Positions 36,011 to 45,634 of a stretch of DNA of 64,000 bases are shown one piece after another. The translations under genes were made by a program, and so were the position numbers. The stretch's first letter is position 1. Every line of letters begins with the position of its first letter. Origin of the DNA: Albugo candida (Eukaryota; Oomycota; Peronosporomycetes; Albuginales); NCBI GenBank assembly GCA_040437565.1, contig JBDOQK010000009.1, positions 186,001-250,000 of the forward strand. The letters run 5' to 3'. The notes below the pieces were generated by a model, which did not search any database, was not told where the DNA came from, and saw nothing but the letters and a program-made list of their open reading frames with translations.

Positions 36011-38374
36011 CTACAAGTCTTCTTTACATTCTTTAGACAGCGATGCTATCTCTTCGAGATCGCTAGGCCAAAAATAAGCTTTTGTTGTTTGCTCCATGGG
36101 TAGATCTGGTAGAATTTCGGTATCGGGCATTTCGCTACTGATCGGCAATACAGGATTTGTGAGTAATTTTTCTTGCTTGAAATCGTAATAACCGCATCGA
36201 AACCACGGAAATTGAGTCATCTCGGATAAAACGCTATCGTCGCTTTGCAAAAGTTTGGCGGCAAGCTCACTCGAGCGTTCACGAGGGAAAACATTTAGTC
36301 GTCTTACATGTTCCATCTTTTTCTGAATGTCCGCACAAGTTTGAGACCAGTGCTTCATCCATCGACTTCGACATTGTTGCATGAAAAATGCATCAACGCG
36401 TTCCCATTGAGGTGCTGGGTTCTCGTTGTAAGGGGTAAAAATGTCAGCCAATTTGGGTATAGGAGCAAGGTCCACAAGCAAAGATTTTGCTGATTCGTCA
36501 GGAGGTGGAATAATCAAATCAAGTTGCTCGTTGTAAAAGGATGAAGCGTAAGGGTTCATACTGAAATGGCTGCGAGATGGATGCAAGTAATCAATTTCGA
36601 TGAGATCGAGCAGTAAATCCTTTTTCATAGGGAGCCAGGGGGCTCGAGTGTCAGTAATCCAAAAATACGCAGGATCGAATAATATCCCTGTCGCGACGTG
36701 ACCATCAGACAGCAAACGACGCCATTGTCCATCAATTTGCACTCGCTTATGCTTCAGATGATTGTGACGGACGTCTCGACTTCGCTCATAGTGACTAAAG
36801 AATATTTTGTCAGGATGATCATCCGGCCAATCTTCATACTTTGGCAAAATTAACCAATGCTGACGCTCCCAGTGTGCAATCACAGAGCTTATTTCATTCA
36901 CAAGTTGAGCGTTTGACTGCAAAAATGACCGAAGTCGATCGCCTGTCTTTGATAAATCGATCATCTGATAAATGGGAGAGTCTTTTCGACACTCCAGCCA
37001 AGGTTCCGCACACAATACTTGCAGCAAATTTTCTACCGTCACGTATCGATTCGTGCGAAGTTTTACTTGATAACGGAGGCGAAGGTTGTTGTTGTTCTGA
37101 GCATATTGAAGGGAATTGACGGGGAATCTTGAGTAGTATTCCAGTACGGCAGTTCGATACTCATCATCGTTGAGGACATTGCCGGCATCTCTCGGTAGTG
37201 CTGTCGCTTTTTGTTTAACGCGGCTTTTTTTCACTTTAAAATTATCGGGTCGGTGATTTTTATTCGACTTCTGATCGCACAAGTGCTCATCGGTGTCGGC
37301 TGATCTTGCATTTTTGTCGTTATCAAATGAAGTACTGACTCCAGAAATGAGGCCATCTAGTCGCTTGTTCTTTTTCGCCCTTGGTTTCGTGATTTCTTTC
37401 GTCAGAGCTCTCTTCAAGCCTTTTTCGGACACCTCTTCCTTGCTATCTGTCAAACTTCGACTTCCATGTAGCCATTTCCGAGGTTGATAACTTCCATTTC
37501 GTTTGATAGTAAGCTTCTCATTGCCCTTCATGCCACATTGGGAAGTAGCCGCAGCGGGTAACGTACCGCTTTTATCCGTTCCTATACTTCTATAGAAGCT
37601 CGGCTCTTGCTTCTGGTTGCTCTCTATCAAATGATCATCCAGACGATGGATCGAGCCATGCTGTGCGCCCAATTCGAAATATGTATACTGCCTTGTATTG
37701 CTTTTATTCTCCATCACTGAAGCTGTGATACCCACATCGGTTACACCCATTTTCAAATGCGAGCTCGAGTCGGAATAGGGGAAAGCTTTCAATTTTTTGG
37801 TCTCGTTGGACGAATCCCAAACACCGTACTGGTTGTCCCTTTTGGCGTTCACAGATCGAATACATGATAGTACCAAACTTTGTAATGTTTGCTTGTATTC
37901 AAAATGTGTGCCTGTGAAAAATGAAAGTACGATTTCAGCACAAATTTGTCCAAAACGAATTGTCGACGAGAAAAACATTCCTTCTGCGTCCGTTTCAATC
38001 ATATTCGTTTGTAAAATCTCATTGAAATACGACGCTAAGTCTTCTTTTCTGAATTGTATATTGCTTTCAATCTTTTGATTGTCAATTTGCGGATATTTTT
38101 GGTCAGGTATTGGATCTGTTGGTGTTGGCAGAGAATTTGATTGTAGCTTCTTGATCACAATCTGAAGTCTATTATTTTCTTGAAGTAATTGATTATTTGT
38201 CTCTTGCAGTGTAGTAAACGCCGTCATGGTCTGATTTACAATGCTCATGGACTGCGAGCATTTTGACAATTGATAGTTTCCCTTATTAATGACATCCTGT
38301 AAATCATGTACAGTATCACCTAAATTGCTACGTAGTATGTGCATGTCCCTTTCGATACTACGCGGTTGCGACAT
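36011..38374 (-). CDS. Unidentified 787-aa protein with N-terminal coiled coil
   Basis: A single uninterrupted frame runs from ATG 38374 (MSQPRSIERDMHIL). Residues about 20-85 look like a coiled coil. Residues about 290-395 are Lys/Arg-rich and probably disordered or nuclear/cytoskeletal in character. Residues about 395-785 form a globular-looking part rich in Trp, Tyr and Asp (for example 'HWERQHWLILPKYEDWPDDHPDK', 'AYFWITDTRAPWLP', 'YFWPSDLEEIASL'). I recognise no family. It lies between a KATNIP-like and an ADIP-like gene, and its 5' end faces the CRD gene across 158 bp. Its second half was copied three times into the relics at 10-29 kb. A cilium or basal-body role is guesswork from position. 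I chose this ATG because it is the first in the frame. Confidence 0.75.
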   Translation of the reverse strand: MSQPRSIERDMHILRSNLGDTVHDLQDVINKGNYQLSKCSQSMSIVNQTMTAFTTLQETNNQLLQENNRLQIVIKKLQSNSLPTPTDPIPDQKYPQIDNQKIESNIQFRKEDLASYFNEILQTNMIETDAEGMFFSSTIRFGQICAEIVLSFFTGTHFEYKQTLQSLVLSCIRSVNAKRDNQYGVWDSSNETKKLKAFPYSDSSSHLKMGVTDVGITASVMENKSNTRQYTYFELGAQHGSIHRLDDHLIESNQKQEPSFYRSIGTDKSGTLPAAATSQCGMKGNEKLTIKRNGSYQPRKWLHGSRSLTDSKEEVSEKGLKRALTKEITKPRAKKNKRLDGLISGVSTSFDNDKNARSADTDEHLCDQKSNKNHRPDNFKVKKSRVKQKATALPRDAGNVLNDDEYRTAVLEYYSRFPVNSLQYAQNNNNLRLRYQVKLRTNRYVTVENLLQVLCAEPWLECRKDSPIYQMIDLSKTGDRLRSFLQSNAQLVNEISSVIAHWERQHWLILPKYEDWPDDHPDKIFFSHYERSRDVRHNHLKHKRVQIDGQWRRLLSDGHVATGILFDPAYFWITDTRAPWLPMKKDLLLDLIEIDYLHPSRSHFSMNPYASSFYNEQLDLIIPPPDESAKSLLVDLAPIPKLADIFTPYNENPAPQWERVDAFFMQQCRSRWMKHWSQTCADIQKKMEHVRRLNVFPRERSSELAAKLLQSDDSVLSEMTQFPWFRCGYYDFKQEKLLTNPVLPISSEMPDTEILPDLPMEQTTKAYFWPSDLEEIASLSKECKEDL

Positions 38375-38532
38375 TACAACGAGTCAATTTGGATATGTTG
38401 TAAGTAGCGGACCGCCGCCGATAGAACAAATTGTTGGTGATCGAATACTATTTTTTCTTCGTTAGATCACGTTAAGCAATCAATTCATTTGCACAGTGTA
38501 TCAATGCCAACAGGTCCAACGTCTAAAGATCC
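38375..38532. promoter_or_regulatory. Shared 158-bp divergent intergenic region
   Basis: The 787-aa gene (-) and the CRD gene (+) start 158 bp apart and point away from each other, so this short stretch must hold both promoters. I see no confirmed element in it. Confidence 0.45.
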
Positions 38533-39320
38533 ATGAAAAAGTCTTTCGGATTGAAGTTCTTTTTTCTTGCGCTGTGCGCACAGTTGACTGAAGCATGCAA
38601 GATTGCAGGATCGGACACAGGAATATGTACCGATCCTTCTGATTTCGATATACTTCTTCCATTTTGCAAAGTTGTTGTACAGTACAGAGCTTGTTTGCCG
38701 CGCTACCAAGCGCTTTGGTATAATCATACACCCATTCTCAAAGACACATACGTTGCACAGATGCACAAGAAACTTGTGGGATTGCGCAAATTGCACGAAT
38801 CGAATAAAACCTTTCATAAATTGCATTCTGATGAGTGGGATGCCGGCACTAATTCCATCGTAAATCGATTCTCGGATAACCCAGACTGCGTCAACGCGTT
38901 TCGGAATTACTTTTGTTGGATGAGCTTTCCACGTTGTGACACTGATGGAAGTAGTCTTCCGCTTTGTCGCAGTGTTTGTGAAAACTTTTTTTTAGCTTGC
39001 AAACAATCCAAAGATCTCTGGCGATGTGGCGACACGGCTTTTGTGAATGGCTACAAGCCTGAAAAAAGTACACAGTTGACTGTAAGTGCACGCTGCTCTA
39101 AAAGACATCCTTCAATGATCGCACTTTTATATAGAGCAAAAATATCGTTCATTACCGAGCATTGTTTCCGGGATCCCCCTTCGAAAATAATGCATTTGAC
39201 CCCAAAACGAAAAAGCCACTTGTTGTATGCACTCCAAGTATCGAGAATGCTGCAAGCTCCAGGCATCCGCGTGTGATATGGATTCTTGGGATGTTATCAG
39301 TACTTATATGGGCAGGATAG
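38533..39320 (+). CDS. Secreted Frizzled-CRD-like cysteine-rich protein with hydrophobic C-terminus
   Basis: Two exons, 38533-39081 and 39135-39320, are joined in phase across a 53-nt GTAAGT..ATAG intron, giving 244 aa. The unspliced frame runs on to 39276 but loses its protein-like character after 39081. Residues 1-21 are a signal peptide (MKKSFGLKFFFLALCAQLTEA). The ten-cysteine-type region at residues about 22-170 includes 'CVNAFRNYFCWMSFPRCD' and 'LPLCRSVCENFFLACK', which resembles the Frizzled cysteine-rich domain. Exon 2 ends in a hydrophobic stretch (VIWILGMLSVLIWAG) right at the terminus, compatible with a GPI signal or membrane anchor. The stop lies 20 bp from the KATNIP stop on the other strand. 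The family call is by cysteine pattern only. Confidence 0.68.
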
Positions 39321-39340
39321 ACAAATGAGCTGATTGATGA

Positions 39341-42300
39341 TTAACCTCTCAGTGCAGTGACCGGACGAAGTGCTAAATCAACTGTAATGCCTTCGACGCT
39401 CGGGTCAAGTGCATGACGATGCATCGCTTTGGAAGCATGCATCACTTGGCCATCATTTATGCACAATACATCTTGTTCGTCCTGCCCACAGTAAAACACT
39501 TTACGCTTCTCGGGCTCGACAATTTGCTTCAAAGTCGTGAAGAAAATGGGCTGTCCAAAGTCATCAGCAACTTGATATTTCGTTTTCGTTGGCATCTTGC
39601 TGCTATAATGACGAGCCATCTGAGGAGCTCCTGTTGATGGTGCGCTTTTCAAGGTCCCAAAGTAAATGAGCAAATCGTCCATATACATCGACACAACCTT
39701 TACTCCTCTCTCGATTGTTTTTGAGTAATTCCAGATTTTTACCATTGAGATCGTTATTGGTTCATCGTATACCACATAGATCATATTCGTATCTGAATTT
39801 TTTCCGAGTGAGGAAGCCAAAGGTGCAAGCCACGCATCCTGAGCTTCCCACGTGTTGTTACGACCATTGAAGAGATTTTTTGGAATACGGTCGTCACGTT
39901 CATCATCTTCAGGCTGAATCTCAGTGACGCTATATGGCTTGGCCGTCACCAATTTAGGCCGTGAGGATATTATCTTTCCATCTGGACCATATATCTCCAT
40001 TCCGTTCAATCCTAGATAGTATGGATCTCCCCATGTTGTGTGACATACGATTTTCAGTATCAGTCCTTGTGGGTGATATGTAGGCTCGTAGTCTTGACGA
40101 ATGAATGGGCTCTTGTAAGGATGTAGCCAGGATGGATCGATACCTTTCTTAAGGTCATTAATTGCGCCCATGATGCTGTACTGCTGGTCTTGAAAGCGAT
40201 GAAAACATATTGTTTGATCGAATTCTACCTGTGCGTTTCCCGGTGCCTTACGAGCTAGTATACAGCCTCTTCTTCCTTGATGTTCTTTTACATGAGAAGC
40301 TGTTTCCACCCATTTACCGTCAATTGAGATCCTCATCTCTTTCACTCCTCGGAAAGAATCGTCCACGCTCTTGTTGTAGTTCCATATTCGAAGACCAAAT
40401 AAGGACTCGATTTCTGGCAGATATATGCTTAGTGTGGGTAGCGCTTCCAAGGAGTAGGGCACGAGCCACATGTGAGCGTCATCGGTTGTGTGTGCGACTC
40501 CATCGATCACCTACAGAGTTAATCTATGATAAATGATAGCAAAGAGTAGCAACAAGCGAACCTTGTCAAGTGTCCTTGGATCACCAAAGTGTCCAATCTA
40601 GGAGAGAATGATGAGAAAATTACGAGAAAATGAATGAGCGTTTACCGACTCGAGATCACGAGGCTTGGCATCAAGATGATGGATATCTAGAGGGTAAACA
40701 ACGCGCTGCGAGCCGATCAGTAGCTCTATTTGAGTCAATCCGACATAATTACGATCGCCCCACGTGCTGATCAAATGAATGGAGATATGCTGACCGCATA
40801 AAACATCTGCTTGATTGATTTCTGCGGTGATTTGAGATGAGTTTCCACAATATCCTTTACTGCTTTCCGATCCTACGCTTCCCGCTTTAGTCGTCGGCCG
40901 ACCATAATTTTTTGATACTTTGGCCTCATCGATACATTTCTCCGTAGTCGGTATTCTGATGGGTGCTATTTCTTGTAAAGACTCCAGTTCTGATGTTGTC
41001 TTCTTGTGGGATGTTCTTGGTCGGCTACCAGACGTATCATCGGGATGCACGGGAACATAAGCAACGTCCTCTTCCCTTAATTTCCATGTTTTATCACGTT
41101 GGCGAATCGTTTCTACTACTTTCTTCTCTTTCGTGAATACAATTTCTTCGTAGCAATTTTCTAGTTCGCTAGGGCACATAACCCCTGGAGCCTTGCGAAT
41201 ATCTCCTTGGAATATGTTTTGAGATGTTGGCTTGGAAGCAGTTGCTTTATCGTATGACAATAGCGATATCCTTATGTGACGCACCCCTCGCGTACTATGT
41301 GCTCTTGACTTGTTATAATTCCATATTCGCATCATGGAAATGGTATGTAATTGACTCATTTCAAGCCTTACAGTATTTGGCTTCCTTTCTTCCTCGATAG
41401 GACCGATGAATGGAGCAAGCCACATATTACGATCATCGCACGTATAATTATTACCGTCCACAATGTTTGCAGGCACACGTGGATCGTTATGATATTCTTG
41501 CAAGTCATTGATACTGGAGGGGCAGGCCGAAACCTCGATTAAATCGGAAATCGTATGCCCTTCCTCATCAAAAATCTCGATACCATTGAGTCCGACATAG
41601 TGCGGGTCTCCCCAAGTGCTAAATATTTCCAAGTAAAGGACTTTGCCACGGTATCTGCTTTCAAAGCCGATGGGTTGATGAACATTGGGAGCTGGGGGAC
41701 AGAGAATATTCGCTGATGACAGAGCGTCTTGATGGCGATTCTTTACACAATCTAACAAAACACTAGCGCTGGATGTAGTTGATGCAAATTTATGCAAGGC
41801 TTCTCTGCTCTGGCTCCTCGGATGATCGATGATTTTCGATCTATCGTTTAATTCAAAGTTCTCTAGGCTGTCCACAACATCTTTTAGACCACCTTCTGAT
41901 AACCGCATAGCTGTAGTCGATCGATTGACCTCTGATGTGATACCATTTTGGAATTCCTTCTCTTTTCGCACAGATAATCCTTGTCGTCGGACTCTTCTTG
42001 TCTGTTCTACACCAGTGCTCGACTCTTCTCTATTTCTCTTCGACTCGTCTTCCAACACAGTTTTTTTAGGCATGTTTTCGATCAGTAATTCTTTGTCTAG
42101 CCAAGCTGGAAGCCTTTTTGGTGTCTCTGCTTTCGAGATGTCCGGAATTCTCAACGATGGGATAAGAAGCTTTTCACTGTTCTCCCTAGCACTTCGTGGA
42201 GCCCACGTTGATTCCTTATCTTCTCTTACTATATCTAGTCGAGCCGTTTTTGCTTGACTGAAAACGCCCGAAGTCTGGTCCTCACCTCGGATGGTACGAG

Positions 42301-44095
42301 TAGCCAAAGATACTTCACAGCACAAATTCTCATGATTCTCGTTGTTCAAATTCGGTTCCGATAACGATCCCGTCCAGACGCACTTTTTTTGAAAGAATAC
42401 TTCAATATCTCTGGTAGCGACAGAATGATCTTTAAAATTGGAAATTCTCAGCAATGTCGGACGATACAACGAACAAACATGGAAGCTAATTTGTAAGCCT
42501 CCCGATTTTTCCGATATTCTACCTTTCCATCCTCTTCTTTCCGATGCATTGACATCCTCCAGATTTTTTCTGCAGTCCGGGAAAAGAGATGCTACTGTTC
42601 GTACCATCTCGAGTGAACGAGGTAGCGCGGGAGCCGTGTCTTCCAAGAGCATTTGGTCCGAAATCCGGATACGATCAAAATCGACTTGGAGCGCATTGTT
42701 TGTCTCGTCAAAAATTTGTATCGCGTGTAGGCCAACCGCACGAGTAGAATTCCATGACGATAAGATATTAACTCGAAAGTCGAAAGTTGGTTCACCTTCC
42801 GCGTAACATGAGCTCAATTTCCCCAAAAATGGCGTCGATGCGGAGATACTGAGAAGAGGAACTGCTCCCTTGGGTTCTCTATCTCCTGTGTGGAATACGC
42901 TTTCGCTTTGCGACTGTAGAAGAGTTCGTGTCTGCAGCAAACTAGTTGGTTTGTAAGACTTCTCACGTAAATGTATGGCTTCTTCATCTTCCTCTCTGGC
43001 TAAATTTTGAAGAAGAGAATGCCTCCGTGCCGCTGATTCATTTTTAAGAGTATCTTCGAGCTGGATGGCTGTTTCATCTTCTCTATGTTCCCTCGGGCCT
43101 TCATACTCATCTGGTACTACCATTTCCACTACTGATGCTTTAGCATCATCTGGAAGCTTTTCCAAACCGTCATTCCCTCTACCAAGACTTCCAAAGGCAT
43201 ATTTTACGTGTTTCCAAAGCTCTGGATCTCTTCTATTGACAGAATGTCGTAATACTTCGACATCTTGATCCTTCTGCTCGCTGATGGCAAAATTTGTGAG
43301 AAATTGCTGCAGCATTTTTTGCTGTGATATTGAAAGGCCTTTGATCATATCGAATATATCCGAGGGAATCGGTGATGTTTCATTACCTGTATCTTTGTTT
43401 TCGACTGCAGCAATTGATTCATGATTTTGCATTTCTTCAATGATCGCTACCTTTCGTTCTGAATGAGCACTTCTCAAGTTATATGAACTCTGTATCTCTC
43501 CATCTAACTCATCGTTGAATTCTTCAAAGGAATCTTCAAGATATTCTTCTTCAGATGAAGCAATCTTCTCCGTAATTTCGTGCTTCTCGACTTGTGCAGG
43601 GGATATAAAGCAAAACCGTGCACCTTTCTTACCTTTTTGTGTCTCAAATGTGGCGATAGCGTTATCAGCAGGTTTTACCCATTTTCCACGTGGTTGGAAA
43701 GTACTATTCGGTGCTGATTTGGCTTCATTATAAGAAGTTGGATGTAGCTCCTTCTTGTGTTGCATTGATCCGGCAGATCGATTATGTCGCTTGGACTTTT
43801 TCGCAATCGCTGTATTCTCAGTACAAACTTTTCGAGGTACGTTGAATGTGGTAGTAAATGCTTCCTCTCGTTGGATCATTTCTTTATCTTTTTGCAGACG
43901 TTGTGTATTCAGCTTCTTGCGTAGTCGATTGCGCTCTTCTAGTATCTTTATATACTGACGTTGCTTCTCCAGAACAGGATCGGTATCATGAAGATTCATA
44001 GCTGAATCATTATCATTTGACATAGGATAGTTGGTACTGTTTTTGAATAGTGGACGCGAAATCTTGCAATCTTTCCAGCGCTTTCGTTCTCCCAT
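39341..44095 (-). CDS. KATNIP: Katanin-interacting protein (KATNIP)-like
   Basis: Three exons join in phase: 44095-40646, a 36-nt microexon 40597-40562 (IGHFGDPRTLDK) and 40510-39341; introns are 48 and 51 nt, giving 1551 aa (human KATNIP is about 1600). The N-terminus has a coiled coil (YIKILEERNRLRKKL) followed by 'REEAFTTTFNVP'. Four repeats of a beta-rich DUF4457-type unit occur near residues 435, 815, 1100 and 1310, the last three with 'S/TTWGD..Y.GL..IE' and paired 'MWL.P' and 'IWNY.K' segments. The family binds katanin and microtubules at the basal body and ciliary base; that role is inferred here. The first 1142 bp of the locus (43666-44807) is repeated as an assembly artefact at 44908-46049. 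The kinase gene ends about 300 bp upstream. Confidence 0.85.
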
Positions 44096-44807
44096 TCCAA
44101 AACTCGTCGTGACGTTTCAAGATCGCATGCACATCTGCACAGCCAATGATTCTCTTTGCACACAGTGCTTTTAGCAAATCAGAAGGCGATTCAGTGATTA
44201 AAATTGATATTTGCGCTTAGATCGACAGCATCGTGCATCATCTATACGTTGTTTGATGCACGAACCACCTGTTGTGTTATGTTCAAACATTTTGGGCCTA
44301 GTTCTTACTAACTCATACTTGACTGTACTCGACGCTGTTTGGTTCTTTCAATGCATTCCCTTTTTGCAATTTTTCTTCTCAGACTTTCCTACCTAATTTT
44401 CATCGGAAACGCCATCGCTATCGGAGGAACAAAAATCAAATTCACCTGATTTGGTCTCAGAAGGATCCATGTAATTAAACGAGAAATTGGAGAAGAGATT
44501 GTCATTAGTTGTGCTTCGTGTTGATACCGGCGTATCCACTGGCACCTCGTTCGTATTCATAAATGTGTTGTATATATCTGCGTTTTCAAATTCTTTTGCA
44601 TGGCGCTGCTTCAGTAGCTCTTGACCTTGATATGTGACCTCTTTCTTCGCAACAAGATCCCAATCCACGCCTTCGAACCATGGGTGAGCTTTTAATTCTT
44701 CAAAGCCATTTGGACCGCTTCCAAGCCGAATCACTTCATTTTTTGTCAATAATCGCGAAACGAAATCGACTGCGACACAGGAGAAGCGTGACGAGAATTT
44801 CAAATCC

Positions 44808-44907
44808 NNNNNNNNNNNNNNNNNNNNNNNNNNNNNNNNNNNNNNNNNNNNNNNNNNNNNNNNNNNNNNNNNNNNNNNNNNNNNNNNNNNNNNNNNNNNN
44901 NNNNNNN
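44808..44907. other. Assembly gap, 100 N, with 1142-bp duplicated flank
   Basis: 43666-44807 recurs at 44908-46049 with a handful of SNPs. It spans the kinase 3' end, the intergenic region and the KATNIP 5' end. Confidence 0.95.
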
Positions 44908-45337
44908 CAGCAGGTTTTACCCATTTTCCACGTGGTTGGAAAGTACTATTCGGTGCTGATTTGGCTTCATTATAAGAAGTTGGATGTAGCTCCTTCTTGT
45001 GTTGCATTGATCCGGCAGATCGATTATGTCGCTTGGACTTTTTCGCAATCGCTGTATTCTCAGTACATACTTTTCGAGGTACGTTGAATGTGGTAGTAAA
45101 TGCTTCCTCTCGTTGTATCATTTCTTTATCTTTTTGCAGACGTTGTGTATTCAGCTTCTTGCGTAGTCGATTGCGCTCTTCTAGTATCTTTATATACTGA
45201 CGTTGCTTCTCCAGAACAGGATCGGTATCATGAAGATTCATAGCTGAATCATTATCATTTGACATAGGATAGTTGGTACTGTTTTTGAATAGTGGACGCG
45301 AAATCTTGCAATCTTTCCAGCGCTTTCGTTCTCCCAT
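44908..45337 (-). other. KATNIP: Second assembly copy of the KATNIP 5' end
   Basis: 45337-44908 repeats KATNIP residues 1-143 with a few base differences from 44095-43666 (for example at 45066 and 45115). It belongs to the duplicated flank of gap 44808-44907 and is probably the same locus assembled twice, or its other haplotype. The frame continues through the gap into kinase sequence and is not a real fusion. Confidence 0.85.
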
Positions 45338-45634
45338 TCCAAAACTCGTCGTGACGTTTCAAGATCGCATGCACATCTGCACAGCCAATGATTCTCTTTG
45401 CACACAGTGCTTTTAGCAAATCAGAAGGCGATTCAGTGATTAAAATTGATATTTGCGCTTAGATCGACAGCATCGTGCATCATCTATACGTTGTTTGATG
45501 CACGAACCACCTGTTGTGTTATGTTCAAACATTTTGGGCCTAGTTCTTACTAACTCATACTTGACTGTACTCGACGCTGTTTGGTTCTTTCAATGCATTC
45601 CCTTTTTGCAATTTTTCTTCTCAGACTTTCCTAC

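Noticed and set aside
34123-38374. 787-aa gene and ADIP-like gene as one transcript unit
   Set aside because: The 787-aa frame ends in a proper stop, the ADIP exons start with a conserved ATG, and I found no in-phase splice joining them.
44393-45337. 314-codon frame joining KATNIP N-terminus to kinase C-terminus
   Set aside because: It runs through the N gap 44808-44907 between duplicated contig ends.
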